DNA from: Streptomyces tendae | GTDB taxonomy: Bacteria; Actinomycetota; Actinomycetes; Streptomycetales; Streptomycetaceae | Reading direction: 5' to 3' | Length of the DNA stretch: 64,000 nt | NCBI RefSeq assembly: GCF_008632955.1 | Contig: NZ_CP043959.1 | Coordinates: forward strand, 5,084,001-5,148,000 | Notes under the pieces: model-generated | The model's database searches: none | The model's input: the letters and a program-made list of their open reading frames with translations, nothing else | Told to the model about the DNA's origin: nothing | Translations under genes and position numbers: made by a program | Part shown: piece after piece, positions 7,412 through 18,275 of the stretch | How positions within the stretch are numbered: the first letter of the stretch is position 1 | How the letters are laid out: each line of letters begins with the position of its first letter

Positions 7412-8101
7412 TCAGAGGTCGTACTCGTCGTGGTAGCGGAGGTGCGCCTGTGCCACGGGTGCTCCGACGGCCCACGCGCGCCCCTCGGGTTCCTCCCACG
7501 GCTCCTGCCTGCCGAGCGCGGTGAGGTCCAGCAGGCTGGTGGTGGAGCCCAGCCCCTCCAGGCCGCGTCCGTAGGCCGAGTAGGTGTGGAAGACGCGGTC
7601 GCCCTCACGCAGGAAGCAGCTCACGCCGGGCCGCTGGACGGGCGTCCCGCCCTCCTCGGAGAACACCTCGAAGTCCGCGTCGAAGTCACCGGGGTACGAC
7701 GAGTACCAGGGCACCGTCCACCCCATCCGCGCCTTGAACGGCAGGATCCTGGTGAACGGCGCCCGGGAGACGGCCGCGAAGGTGGTGCGCCGCGCCTGGA
7801 GGTGTGCCAGGTGCCCGATCTGGTCCAGGAACGCCGAGCAGCAGCGGCACCCGGTCTCCCACTCCGGGGCGAACTCGAAGTGGTGCACGACGAGCTGCCG
7901 CCGCCCCTGGAAGAGGTCGAGCAGCGTGGCCCTGCCGTCGCCGCCCTCGAAGACGTACTCGCGGTCGACGGGGACCCTCGGCAGCCGGCGCCGTTCGGCT
8001 CGGAGGGCGTCGAGCGCGCGGGTGACGGCCTTCTCCTTGTCGAGCAGTTCTTCGCGCGCCGCGCGCCACTCGGCGCGCGGGACGATCTCCGGAAGCGACA
8101 T
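7412..8101 (-). CDS. DUF899 thioredoxin-like family protein
   Basis: A 229-residue DUF899 protein. It begins MSLPEIVPRAEWRAAREELL after GGAGGAACC. The thioredoxin-like redox site is at 'ETGCRCCSAFLDQIGHLAHL', where most relatives have GCPSCS, giving three nearby cysteines. It then shows the family blocks 'RTTFAAVSRAPFTRILPFKA' and 'RMGWTVPWYSSYPGDFDADF'. Such proteins are predicted redox or detoxification enzymes; substrates are not known to me. It is a stand-alone gene. Confidence 0.88.
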   Translation of the reverse strand: MSLPEIVPRAEWRAAREELLDKEKAVTRALDALRAERRRLPRVPVDREYVFEGGDGRATLLDLFQGRRQLVVHHFEFAPEWETGCRCCSAFLDQIGHLAHLQARRTTFAAVSRAPFTRILPFKARMGWTVPWYSSYPGDFDADFEVFSEEGGTPVQRPGVSCFLREGDRVFHTYSAYGRGLEGLGSTTSLLDLTALGRQEPWEEPEGRAWAVGAPVAQAHLRYHDEYDL

Positions 8102-8229
8102 GGTTCCTCCTGTGCGACGGTCCCGTTGCGAGGGGTGACCGGGCTGCCGCGCGGAACTCATCGTTCGCGTCCAAGATCTTTTCCGCCGGCCCGTCCGCGC
8201 CGGCCGCGCGAGGGCCGGCGCGCGCCGGT

Positions 8230-9594
8230 TCAGGTGTCGTACCGCTGGATGCGGCGGCCGTGGCTCCGCTCGGTCAGGGCGGGCAGGCGCTCCCCCAGCT
8301 CTCGTACGGTCTCGGGGACGTCGACGGTGAGCAGGCGCCGGTCGCGCATGAGGATCCGGCCGTCCACGACGGTCGTGCGGACGTCGGCGGCGCGGGCGCT
8401 GTGCACCAGGGTCGCCGCCAGGTCGTGCACCGGCTGGGTGTGCGGGCCCGTGAGGTCCACGAGGACGATGTCGGCGCGGTGGCCGGGCGCGATCCGGCCC
8501 ACGCTCCCGTCCAGGCCGACCGCGCGGGCGCTCTGCAGGGTGGCGTGATGCAGTGCCTGACGGGAGGTCAGCCACCGCGGGTCACCCTCCACGGACTTCT
8601 GGATCAGGGAGGTGAGCGCCATCGACTCCCACACGTCGAGGGAGTTGTTGGAGGCGGCGCCGTCCGTGGCGAGGCCGACCGGCACCCCGATGTCCCGCAG
8701 CGCCCGCACGGGCGTGGTGGTGGGCCAGGCGAACTTGAGGTAGCCGCGGGGCGCGGTCGCCACCGCCGTACGGCCCCCCGCCCGCTGCAGCAGCGGGAGA
8801 TCGCTCTCGACGATGCCGGTTCCGTGGGCGATGAGCACGTCGGTGTCCAGGACCCCGGTACGGGAGAGGACCTCGACAGGGGTGACGCCGTGCCGGGCGA
8901 GGGAGGCCTCGGTCTGGTCGCGGTTCTCGGCCGCGTGCAGATGGACGGGCAGGCCGTGCGCGCGGGCCAGCTCGGCGGTGGCGGCGAGGTCGGCGTCGTT
9001 CACGGTGTAGGGGGCGTGCGGGGCGAGCGCGGTGGTGATCCGTCCGTCGGCGCTCCCCTGATGCCCGAGCGCGAACTCCAGGGACCGCTCGCGCCCGCCG
9101 GGGCCCTGGGAGGAGAAGTACGCCTCCCCCAGCAGCGCCCGCATCCCGCTCTCGGCGACCACCGGGGCGACCGCGTCCATGCCGAAGTAGTGGTCGGCGA
9201 AGCAGGTGACGCCGGCCCGGATCATCTCCGCGCAGGCGAGCCGCGCCCCGAGGGTGACGTCCCGCCCGGTGAGGTTGGATTCCACCGGCCAGACGACGTC
9301 GTTGAACCACTCCTCGGTCGGCAGGTCCTCGGCGAGTCCGCGCAGCGCGACCATAGGGGCGTGGGTGTGACAGTTGATCAGGCCGGGCAGCGCGACCTGC
9401 CCGCGCGCGTCGATCCACTCGTCGGCCGCCCGCCCGGCGACGGCCCCGGCGTCCGTCACCTCCGCCACGGCCCCGTCGCGCACCACGACGGCGGCGTTCT
9501 CACGGAAACCGACGCGTTCTTGATCGTCGTGCGTGAGGACGGTGCATCCGGTGATGATGAGCCCGGCGGGACTCTCCACGGCAGAAGGCGTCAT
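8230..9594 (-). CDS. amidohydrolase, atrazine chlorohydrolase/MtaD type
   Basis: A 454-residue metal-dependent amidohydrolase. Metal ligands are visible: 'GLINCHTHAPM' (HxH), 'HLHAAEN' for the middle histidine, 'HGTG' and 'LATDGAASNNSLDVWESMAL' for the catalytic aspartate. This pattern, with 'ALAPHAPYTV' before the second histidine, is typical of 5-methylthioadenosine/S-adenosylhomocysteine deaminase and chlorohydrolase relatives. The likely reaction is hydrolytic deamination of a purine or triazine-like ring. The ATG at 9594 lacks a clear ribosome binding site; the gene is monocistronic. Confidence 0.87.
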   Translation of the reverse strand: MTPSAVESPAGLIITGCTVLTHDDQERVGFRENAAVVVRDGAVAEVTDAGAVAGRAADEWIDARGQVALPGLINCHTHAPMVALRGLAEDLPTEEWFNDVVWPVESNLTGRDVTLGARLACAEMIRAGVTCFADHYFGMDAVAPVVAESGMRALLGEAYFSSQGPGGRERSLEFALGHQGSADGRITTALAPHAPYTVNDADLAATAELARAHGLPVHLHAAENRDQTEASLARHGVTPVEVLSRTGVLDTDVLIAHGTGIVESDLPLLQRAGGRTAVATAPRGYLKFAWPTTTPVRALRDIGVPVGLATDGAASNNSLDVWESMALTSLIQKSVEGDPRWLTSRQALHHATLQSARAVGLDGSVGRIAPGHRADIVLVDLTGPHTQPVHDLAATLVHSARAADVRTTVVDGRILMRDRRLLTVDVPETVRELGERLPALTERSHGRRIQRYDT

Positions 9595-9729
9595 CACGTC
9601 AACGTACGACGGGACCCTGACCCGGGGTGAGCCGAACCGCGACATCCCGTCGCGGCACTGTCGCAGGGCGGGCCGGGCGCGCACCCTGGCTCCGACCACG
9701 AGCCCGCCCACGGCTGAAAGGGGCCCGCC

Positions 9730-10680
9730 TTGCTCCTCGGCACCTGGAACCTGGAGAACCTGTACCGGCCCGGCGGCCCCTTCGGGCCCGGCGACGAGGC
9801 CGCGTACGCGTCGAAACTGGCCGCGCTCGCCGCGGTGATCACGGAACTGGATCCGGGGCTGCTCGGCGTGCAGGAGGTGGGCGACCCCGGCGCGCTGGAG
9901 GATCTCGCCGGACTGCTGGACGACGGCTGGCACGTCGCGCTGTCCGAGCACGCCGACAGCCGGGGGATACGGGTGGGGTTCCTCAGCCGTACGGAGCTGA
10001 CGGTGGTCGCCGACACGGCCGTGTTCCCGGCGCGGATCCTGCCGGTGCAGGCGGACGACACGGGGCTGACCGCCGGGCGGGCCGGGCGGGGCTTCCTCGC
10101 GGTGGAGGTGGCGGGCGAGCGGGGGCCGTTGCGGGTGGCGGTCTGCCATCTGAAGTCGAAGCTGCTGACGTATCCCGACGGCCGTTTCCAGCCGCGCGAC
10201 GAGGGTGAACGGGCCCGGTACGCCGCCTACGCGCTGTACCGGCGGGCGGCCGAGGCGGCGGCGCTGCGCGCCCTGGCGGACGAGCTGCTGGAGGGCGACG
10301 GGCGGGAACGGGACGTGGCCGTGCTCGGCGACCTCAACGACGAGGTGCAGGCGGCGACGACGCAGATGCTGCTCGGGCCGCCCGGCTCGGAGATCGGCAC
10401 ACCCGGGTACGACCGTCCTGACCGGGGGGACGCGTTCCGGCTGTGGGACGTGGCCCCGCTCATCCCCGCGGCGGAACGGTACTCGCGGGTGAACTCCGGG
10501 CGCCGGGAGCTGATCGACCATGTGCTGCTGAGTCACCGGCTGGTGCGGAGGGTGTCGGTGGCGGGGACGGGGCTGCCGGATGACGGGCCGCCCCGTCTGC
10601 CGTCCGTGGGGACGGATCCCGGGGAGCGGCGAGGGGTGGCGGGGTCGGATCATGCGCCGGTGTGGGTGCGGGTGGGGTGA
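9730..10680 (+). CDS. endonuclease/exonuclease/phosphatase family protein
   Basis: A 316-residue EEP-fold protein. Visible landmarks are 'GTWNLENLYRPGG' (asparagine), 'LLGVQEVGD' (metal glutamate), 'VAVCHLKSKL', 'AVLGDLNDEVQAATT' (D-x-N) and 'GSDHAPVWVRV' (terminal SDH). These give the full Mg2+-dependent catalytic set. Substrate (nucleic acid, phosphoinositide or other phosphoester) cannot be told. No signal peptide. The start is TTG at 9730 behind AAAGGGG. It converges on the FUSC gene across a repeat. Confidence 0.87.
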   Translation: MLLGTWNLENLYRPGGPFGPGDEAAYASKLAALAAVITELDPGLLGVQEVGDPGALEDLAGLLDDGWHVALSEHADSRGIRVGFLSRTELTVVADTAVFPARILPVQADDTGLTAGRAGRGFLAVEVAGERGPLRVAVCHLKSKLLTYPDGRFQPRDEGERARYAAYALYRRAAEAAALRALADELLEGDGRERDVAVLGDLNDEVQAATTQMLLGPPGSEIGTPGYDRPDRGDAFRLWDVAPLIPAAERYSRVNSGRRELIDHVLLSHRLVRRVSVAGTGLPDDGPPRLPSVGTDPGERRGVAGSDHAPVWVRVG

Positions 10681-10746
10681 ACGCGGGGCGTTCCTCGCGG
10701 GGTTCGCCCCCTGCGGGGCGGGCTGCGCGAGATTGCGGGTGCCGGT

Positions 10747-11030
10747 TCGTGAGGGCTGGTCGCGCAGTTCCCCGCGCCCCTTCAGGGGGGCTCCGGCCAC
10801 GGCGAAGGGGCGGTCACCGTCGACGCGCGACCGGCCCGGAACTCGTGAGGGCTGGTCGCGCAGTTCCCCGCGCCCCTTCAGGGGTCTCCGGCCACGGCGA
10901 AGGGGCGGTCACCGTTGACGACGCGCGACCGCGCCCCGGCCCTTCAGGGGCTCTCCGGCCACTCGTGAGGCGACCGGCCCCGGAACTCGCGGTCGCGCAG
11001 TTCCCCGCGCCTTCAGGGGGTCTCCGACCG
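10747..11030. repeat. Streptomyces intergenic repeat with stem-loops, about 2.5 copies
   Basis: Unit one begins at 10747 and unit two at 10843, 96 bases apart, both opening TCGTGAGGGCTGGTCGCGCA. A third, shorter and rearranged copy runs from about 10963. Each holds CCCC-TTCA-GGGG or similar hairpins flanked by GTCGCGCAGTTCCCCGCG. Similar elements are common between Streptomyces genes and probably end transcription from both sides here. Confidence 0.85.
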
Positions 11031-12892
11031 CGTTGGCCGGGTGGTTGGTCTGGGCGTAGGGATGTGCGGGGGTCGAGGTGGGGGAGCTTGTTCTGGAGGG
11101 TGGTGAGGCTGCGTAGGTGGTGGGGGTCGAGGTGGCCGGTGTCGTCCAGGTGGACGGCGCAGGCCGTGATGGTGTCGACGAGCAGTTCGAGGGTCGTGGC
11201 GATCTCGTCGGCGCCGTCCGCGTGCCGGGCGAGCGGCGGGAGTTCGGCGGAGGCGAGGGCGATGGCGGTGCGGGCCTCGGCGAGGGTGCGGTAGGCCTCG
11301 CGACGCAGGGCCCAGCGGGCCTCGCGGTCCCCGGACTCCCCGAGTACGTGGGCGAGGTACTCCTGTGCGGCCCCGCTCGCCTCGGTGAGCCGGGCCCGGA
11401 TGGCGTCGCCGCGCCGGCCCGGTGTCGGCAGGTGTCCGACGACCAGCACGATGGCGCAGGCGAGCAGGGTCTCGCCGATCCGGGCGAGGGACGCCTGCGG
11501 TTCGCCTCCCGCCATCACCAGCGCCAGCACGAGAACGGTGACGACGGCGGTCTGTGCGGCGAAGTGCCGGGTGGCGAGGGGGATCAGCGCCCCGCAGACG
11601 GTGACGACGGCGACGAGCCCGTCCGGCCGGGGCAGCACCGCGGCGAGCCCGGCGAACAGCAGGGCCCCGAGGACGGTTCCGGCGGCGCGGGACAGCACCC
11701 GGGAGGCGAGCGGCCCGAGGTCGGGCTTGACGAGGAAGACGGCGGTGGCGGGCAGCCAGTACCAGTGCTCGTGTTGCCCGTACCAGTGGGCGTGGTACAG
11801 CACCTGGGCGACGGCGGCGCTCACCCCGAAGCAGAGCGCCACCCGCATCCCGTACTCCCGGCCGCGTGCGCCGAGGACGGTCCGCAGGACGGCGGACCGG
11901 GACCGCCTGCGGCCGTGCAGCCGCCCGCCGTCGGCGCGGTCGAACGCCTCGGCCGCGTACAGGAGGGCGTCGTCCAGGGCGCGCAGACCGGGCGCGTGGC
12001 GGGAGGGGGCGGGCAGCGGACCGGTGGGTGCGCCGTTGCGTACGGCGGCGGCGAGGCGGCGCGGACCCTCGGAGGCGCGGTCCGGTACTTCCTGCTGTGC
12101 CCAGGCCAGCGCGGTCGCGGCCTCGGCGAGGGGCAGGGCCGCGGCGTACTGGGCGTGCAGCCGGCGTTCGGCCGCCGAGGAGGGGTGGCGGCGCAGCCGG
12201 GGTCCGGCGAGCGCGTCCTGGGCCTGGTCGAGGGCCGCGGTGAGCGCGGCCCGCCGTACGGTCGCCCGGTCCGAGCCCGCGGCGTCGAGGAGTGCGGCGA
12301 TCGCCTCGTAGACCCCGGCGACGGCGGCGCGCTCCCCGTCGAAGCGCAGGCCGGACCGGAGGTCCCCGGCGAGCGTGTGGGAGGTGGGCAGCGCGAGCCG
12401 CAGCAGGAGCAGCCAGCCCGCGCCCGCGAGGAACGCGGACGCCCGCAGCCATCCCGGCTCGGGCAGCGGCATGCCCGCACCGACGGCGGCGCCGACCAGG
12501 AGCTGGGTGCCGACGGAGGAGCCGACGGGCCCCAGCGCGCTGATCCCGCCGGCCAGCAGGCCGAGGGCGGTGAGGAGCAGGGTGAGCGGCAGGGCGGGGG
12601 CGTGGTCCCCCGCGACGGTGCCGGTGAGCAGTCCGGCCGCGCCCGCGAGTGCGGGGGTCCCGATGCGGGTGACGGAGGTGCGGCGGCCGCCGGGCCGGTC
12701 GTTGATCCCGGCGAACATGGCGCCGATCGCGGCGACCACCCCGAGGGTGGGCCGCCCGGCGAGGACGGCGGCCAGCAGCAGCGGCCCGCCGCTCAGCGCC
12801 CCGCGCAGCAGCGCGCTCCAGGAGACCGGCCCGCGCTGGGACCGCAGGGCGTGGGCGAGCCACGGGGGTACGGCGGGGGAGGTGCGGGTCAC
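10814..12892 (-). CDS. FUSC-family membrane protein with repeat-encoded C-terminus
   Basis: A 692-residue protein with two blocks of membrane segments. The first (about residues 25-165) is rich in 'GALSGGPLLLAAVLAGRP'-like helices; the second (about 385-510) includes 'YWLPATAVFLVKPDLGPLAS', the FUSC signature. Long soluble helical regions follow each block. The family resembles aromatic acid exporters and YccS-like proteins. GTG at 12892 follows GGAG. Related proteins, as I recall them, end soon after 'LTTLQNKLPHLDPRTS'. Here no stop occurs there and about 75 further residues are read from the intergenic repeat. Confidence 0.83.
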   Translation of the reverse strand: MTRTSPAVPPWLAHALRSQRGPVSWSALLRGALSGGPLLLAAVLAGRPTLGVVAAIGAMFAGINDRPGGRRTSVTRIGTPALAGAAGLLTGTVAGDHAPALPLTLLLTALGLLAGGISALGPVGSSVGTQLLVGAAVGAGMPLPEPGWLRASAFLAGAGWLLLLRLALPTSHTLAGDLRSGLRFDGERAAVAGVYEAIAALLDAAGSDRATVRRAALTAALDQAQDALAGPRLRRHPSSAAERRLHAQYAAALPLAEAATALAWAQQEVPDRASEGPRRLAAAVRNGAPTGPLPAPSRHAPGLRALDDALLYAAEAFDRADGGRLHGRRRSRSAVLRTVLGARGREYGMRVALCFGVSAAVAQVLYHAHWYGQHEHWYWLPATAVFLVKPDLGPLASRVLSRAAGTVLGALLFAGLAAVLPRPDGLVAVVTVCGALIPLATRHFAAQTAVVTVLVLALVMAGGEPQASLARIGETLLACAIVLVVGHLPTPGRRGDAIRARLTEASGAAQEYLAHVLGESGDREARWALRREAYRTLAEARTAIALASAELPPLARHADGADEIATTLELLVDTITACAVHLDDTGHLDPHHLRSLTTLQNKLPHLDPRTSLRPDQPPGQRGRRPPEGAGNCATASSGAGRLTSGRRAPEGPGRGRASSTVTAPSPWPETPEGARGTARPALTSSGPVARRR

Positions 12893-13240
12893 AGGGCTCC
12901 AGTCGTCCGGTCGAGGCGGGGCGGGCCTTCGGGCGACGGTGGCCGAGCGGGTTGCCTGCCCCCACAGTAGGCCGTCCCGTGGGACGGAAGCGCACGAATG
13001 TGTTTCCGGCGTGTGCCATGACGGGCGGACGGCGCACCCACGCCCCGGCCGGTTCCGTCCGGGTCCCGTGGGGCCGGCGGCCCGCTCGGCCCCGCAGTAT
13101 TCGCCGCGGACGCCCCGGCCGCTCTTCGAATTGGGCTGTTGGTGGGAAAGCCCGCTCTCCGCGCGCCCCGTCACACCTTTGCCCCTACGCTGCCGACATG
13201 GGGAGGCAAAGTCCGCGCCATTTCAGTTCGAGGAGAGCCG
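12893..13240. other. 348-bp divergent intergenic region
   Basis: Separates the FUSC gene from glpF and must hold both promoters. I see no clear hexamer pair; CCTACGCT at 13184-13191 is the best -10-like stretch on the plus strand. No RNA gene or conserved small frame is recognised. No gylR-type regulator gene adjoins glpFK. Confidence 0.4.
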
Positions 13241-14143
13241 ATGGCTGAACGCATTGCACCTGCGCGCCGACGCGGTTATCGCGAAGGCCTCGGCGGTGAG
13301 ATGCTCGCTGAATTCCTGGGGACTTTCGTCCTGATTCTGCTGGGTATCGGATCCGTCGCCGTCGCACTCGTGGGTCTGCCCGGTTCCGGGCGCCAGTTCG
13401 TGGACTTCGGCCCGGCGAACTGGCTCATCATCTGCTGGGGCTGGGGCTTCGGCGTCATCTTCGGCGTCTACGTGGCGGGCGGCATCAGCGGCGCCCACCT
13501 CAACCCGGCGGTGACCCTGGCCTTCACCGTACGCAGGGATTTCCCCCTGAAGAAGCTGCCGGCCTACTGGCTGGCCCAGCTGCTCGGCGCCTTCGTCGCC
13601 GCCGCGCTCGTCTACGCCTGCTACCACTGGGCGATCGACGCCGCCGACGCGAAGGCGGGGCTCGCCCGCGACCAGTCGCTGGGCACCTATTCCATCTTCG
13701 CCACCTTCCCCGCGGAATACTTCGGGGATTCCTGGTGGGGTCCGTTGCTCGACCAGATCGTGGGTACGGGAATCCTGCTCCTGCTGATCTGCGCGCTCAT
13801 CGACCTGAAGAATGTCGCGCCCCTGGCGAATCTCCACCCGTTCCTCATCGGACTGGTGGTCGTCGCCATCGGTATGACCTTCGGCACGAACGCCGGTTAC
13901 GCCATCAATCCCGCGCGTGATTTCGGCCCCCGGCTGTTCACCTACTTCGAGGGCTGGGGCGACATCGCGTTGCCGGGCACGTTCGGGTGGTTCAGCAGCT
14001 ACTGGTGGATCCCCATCGTCGGCCCGCTGATCGGCGGTGTCATCGGCGTGCTGGTGTACGACCTCCTCATCAAGCCGGTGATCAACGCCAGGGCACGGGC
14101 GATGGAGGCCCAGGAGGAAGGCCCGGCCACCGAGGACGTGTAG
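13241..14143 (+). CDS. glpF: MIP-family glycerol facilitator/aquaporin
   Basis: A 300-residue channel with six membrane segments and both pore loops: NPA at 88-90 ('GAHLNPAVTLAFTV') and NPAR near 225 ('GYAINPARDFGPRLF'). The aspartate after NPAR is the usual mark of glycerol-conducting members. A long loop with 'FATFPAEYFGD' is also like GlpF. The ATG follows AGGAGAGCCG. glpK starts 38 bases downstream, so glycerol uptake and phosphorylation are co-expressed. Confidence 0.92.
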   Translation: MAERIAPARRRGYREGLGGEMLAEFLGTFVLILLGIGSVAVALVGLPGSGRQFVDFGPANWLIICWGWGFGVIFGVYVAGGISGAHLNPAVTLAFTVRRDFPLKKLPAYWLAQLLGAFVAAALVYACYHWAIDAADAKAGLARDQSLGTYSIFATFPAEYFGDSWWGPLLDQIVGTGILLLLICALIDLKNVAPLANLHPFLIGLVVVAIGMTFGTNAGYAINPARDFGPRLFTYFEGWGDIALPGTFGWFSSYWWIPIVGPLIGGVIGVLVYDLLIKPVINARARAMEAQEEGPATEDV

Positions 14144-14181
14144 GTCCCCGGGCCCTGTGTCACTCACGAAAGGTGTCAGCG

Positions 14182-15699
<1,518 letters not shown>

Positions 15700-15737
15700 G
15701 CCGGCGGGCGGCGCTTCGCGGCCGGCGGGTCGGCGGG

Positions 15738-15923
15738 TCAGCGGTCGGCGATGTCCTCGCGGAGACCGTCGGAGAACTCCCACCACGACAACGGGAGCCA
15801 GTCGCCGTTGACGAAGGCGTCGACGGAAGCGCCGCGGCCGCGCACGGTCACGGTCGTGCCCGGGGGGGTGCCGGACAGCCCGGGCACGGCCACGAGCAGG
15901 GTTCCCAGCCTCTGAGCTGCCAT
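15738..15923 (-). CDS. small hypothetical protein, 61 aa
   Basis: Starts at ATG 15923 with an AGGGGA site rather far upstream. The sequence includes 'LGTLLVAVPGLSGTPPGTTV' and 'VNGDWLPLSWWEFSDGLRED', which looks like a real folded product with a Trp-rich C-terminal part. No domain is recognised. An in-frame ATG at 15989 would add 22 residues with poor codon use. It is convergent with glpK and divergent from the dehydrogenase at 16117. Confidence 0.55.
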   Translation of the reverse strand: MAAQRLGTLLVAVPGLSGTPPGTTVTVRGRGASVDAFVNGDWLPLSWWEFSDGLREDIADR

Positions 15924-16116
15924 CTCTGCTTGTTCCCCTTTCGTCGGGATGCCGGTCGCGGCGCCACGGAAGGGGGTCGGGCGTCGCACGATATTCGTCG
16001 GATATTACCGGCTTGCCCCGGTCGCCAGACCGGAGAATCATGAGATATCGGTCACGCGGGCCATCGGGAGGGGCGTCACTGCGGGACACGCACACCAACC
16101 GAACGGAGAACGCATC

Positions 16117-17253
16117 ATGAAGGCCGTCGTGTACAAGGGACCGTTCGAGGTCGCCGTCGAGGACGTGGACAACCCCACGATCCAGCATCCGAACGACGTG
16201 ATCGTCCGGGTCACCTCGACCGCCATCTGCGGCTCCGACCTGCACATGTACGAGGGCCGCACGGCCGCCGAGCCCGGCATCACCTTCGGTCACGAGAACA
16301 TGGGCACCATCGCCGAGGTCGGCCCGGGCGTCACCTCGCTCAAGGAGGGCGACCGCGTGGTCATGCCCTTCAACGTCGCCTGCGGCTTCTGCCGCAACTG
16401 TGTCGAGGGCTTCACCGGCTACTGCCTCACCGTGAACCCGGGCTTCCCGGGCGGCGCCTACGGCTATGTCGCCATGGGCCCCTGGAAGGGTGGACAGGCG
16501 GAGTACCTGCGGGTGCCCTACGCCGACTTCAACTGCCTGAAGCTGCCGCCGGGCACCGAGCACGAGCAGGACTTCGTGCTGCTGGCGGACATCTTCCCCA
16601 CCGGCTACCACGGCTGCGAACTCGCCCAGGTACGCCCCGGCGAGAGCGTCACGGTGTACGGCGCCGGTCCGGTCGGGCTGATGGCCGCGTACTCGGCGCT
16701 GCTGCGCGGCGCGAAGAAGGTGTTCGTGGTCGACCGGGTGGCCGAGCGGCTGCAGAAGGCCGAGGAGATCGGCGCCGTGCCGATCAACTTCGCGGAGGGC
16801 GACCCGGTCGAGCAGATCCAGGACCAGACCGAGGGCATGGGCACCGACAAGGGCATCGACGCCGTCGGCTACCAGGCCTCGGCGGGCGGCGGCACGGACC
16901 GCGAGGAACCGGCGACCGTGCTGAACTCGCTGGTCCGCACGGTCCGCGCCACCGGCATGCTCGGCATCCCCGGGCTGTACGTCCCGTCCGACCCGGGCGC
17001 CCCGGACGAGCAGTCCAAGCAGGGCATGCTGCTCGTCGCGGTCGGCAAGCTCTTCGAGAAGGGCCTGAAGCTCGGCACCGGCCAGTGCAACGTCAAGCGC
17101 TACAACCGGCAGCTCCGCGACATGATCATCGAGGGCCGGGCCAAGCCCAGCTTCGTGGTCTCGCACGAACTGCCGCTGGACCAGGCTCCGTCGGCGTACG
17201 ACAAGTTCGACAAGCGCATCGAGGGCTACACCAAGGTGGTGCTGCACCCGTAA
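16117..17253 (+). CDS. zinc alcohol dehydrogenase, formaldehyde dehydrogenase-like
   Basis: A 378-residue medium-chain dehydrogenase of the glutathione-independent formaldehyde dehydrogenase group. Catalytic zinc ligands are C38 ('ICGSDLHMY') and the GHE at 58-60; the structural zinc site is C89, C92, C95, C103 ('CGFCRNCVEGFTGYC'). The NAD loop is 'YGAGPVGLMAA'. A lobe with 'GWDAVGYQA'-like 'GIDAVGYQASAGG' is typical of the group, which oxidises formaldehyde using bound NAD. GGAG lies before the ATG. It is not obviously in an operon. Confidence 0.9.
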   Translation: MKAVVYKGPFEVAVEDVDNPTIQHPNDVIVRVTSTAICGSDLHMYEGRTAAEPGITFGHENMGTIAEVGPGVTSLKEGDRVVMPFNVACGFCRNCVEGFTGYCLTVNPGFPGGAYGYVAMGPWKGGQAEYLRVPYADFNCLKLPPGTEHEQDFVLLADIFPTGYHGCELAQVRPGESVTVYGAGPVGLMAAYSALLRGAKKVFVVDRVAERLQKAEEIGAVPINFAEGDPVEQIQDQTEGMGTDKGIDAVGYQASAGGGTDREEPATVLNSLVRTVRATGMLGIPGLYVPSDPGAPDEQSKQGMLLVAVGKLFEKGLKLGTGQCNVKRYNRQLRDMIIEGRAKPSFVVSHELPLDQAPSAYDKFDKRIEGYTKVVLHP

Positions 17254-17268
17254 CGGGCCACGGGTCCG

Positions 17269-18234
17269 TCAGGCCGGGCGGCGGGCGTACCGGTCCGTCG
17301 CCGCCACCAGGGCGTCGTCGCCGGTCGCGCCCGCGTCGTGGCCGGCGTCGTCGACGACGATCAGCTCGCTGTCCGGCCAGGCGTGGTGCAGCCGCCAGAC
17401 GATGCCGAGAAGGTTGCCGAAGTCGAGGCTGCCCTGGACCAGGGTGCCGGGGATGCCCTTGAGGAGGTGGGCGTCGCGCAGGACGACGCCTTCCTCTCCC
17501 CCGTCCCCGAAGAAGTGGTCGTTGCCCCAGTAGTGGGTGACGGTGCGGGCGAAGCTCAGGCGGTACGCGGGGTCGCGGAACCGCTCGACGGAACCGGGCG
17601 GGGCGGGGATGATCGCCGTCTCCCAGTCCGTCCATGCCTGGGCCGCCCGGGCCCTGACCTCCGGGTCGGGTGACTCCAGCAGCCTGTTGTACGCGGCGGC
17701 CAGGTTGCCGGCCCGCCGGCCCTCGGGCAGTTCGGCGAGGAAACGCGCGTGTGCCTCCGGGAAGATCTGGCCGAGGCCCCGCGTCAGCAGGCCGACCTCC
17801 GCGGGGGAGCCGGTGGTCACGCCGGTCAGGACGAGTTCGGACACCACGCCGGGGTGCGTCTGCGCGTACCGCAGGCCCAGGGCCGAGCCGAAGGACACGC
17901 CCCACACCAGCCACCGCTCGATGCCCAGATGGGCGCGGAGCCGCTCCAGGTCGGCCATGAGGTGCGGGGTCGTGTTGACGCCCATGTCGGTGGCGGGGTC
18001 GGCCGCCGAGGGCTCCGACCGTCCCGCGCCGCGCTGGTGGAACAGCACGATGCGGTAGGCGGCGGGATCGAAGTAGCGCCGCAGACCGGCACCGGCCCCC
18101 GAACCGGGGCCGCCGTGCAGCACCACCGCGGGCTTGCCGCGCGGGTTCCCGCTGGTCTCCCAGTAGAGGCGGTTGCCGTCACCGACGTCGAGCATGCCGT
18201 GGTCGTACGGTTCGATCTCGGGATACCTGGCCAT
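17269..18234 (-). CDS. pip: prolyl aminopeptidase (proline iminopeptidase)
   Basis: A 321-residue alpha/beta hydrolase of family S33 that removes N-terminal proline. The oxyanion HGGPG is at 40-44 and 'LFHQRGAGRSEPS' follows. The nucleophile elbow is GVSFGS at 112-117, where the usual family motif is GGSWGS; Ser114 is retained. The conserved 'YWGNDHFF' and 'LVQGSLDF' blocks and the terminal 'DAGHDAG' histidine are present. Start ATG 18234 gives a normal length. The two altered elbow residues may change specificity. Confidence 0.9.
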   Translation of the reverse strand: MARYPEIEPYDHGMLDVGDGNRLYWETSGNPRGKPAVVLHGGPGSGAGAGLRRYFDPAAYRIVLFHQRGAGRSEPSAADPATDMGVNTTPHLMADLERLRAHLGIERWLVWGVSFGSALGLRYAQTHPGVVSELVLTGVTTGSPAEVGLLTRGLGQIFPEAHARFLAELPEGRRAGNLAAAYNRLLESPDPEVRARAAQAWTDWETAIIPAPPGSVERFRDPAYRLSFARTVTHYWGNDHFFGDGGEEGVVLRDAHLLKGIPGTLVQGSLDFGNLLGIVWRLHHAWPDSELIVVDDAGHDAGATGDDALVAATDRYARRPA

Positions 18235-18275
18235 CGGGGCACCGTACCGCCACCGCGCCGGGCGTCTCATCCCCT

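Noticed and set aside
10747..11030. Repeat with spacer-like segments between convergent genes
   Set aside because: Copies are about 96 bases with internal hairpins and no unique spacers; it fits a Streptomyces intergenic repeat.
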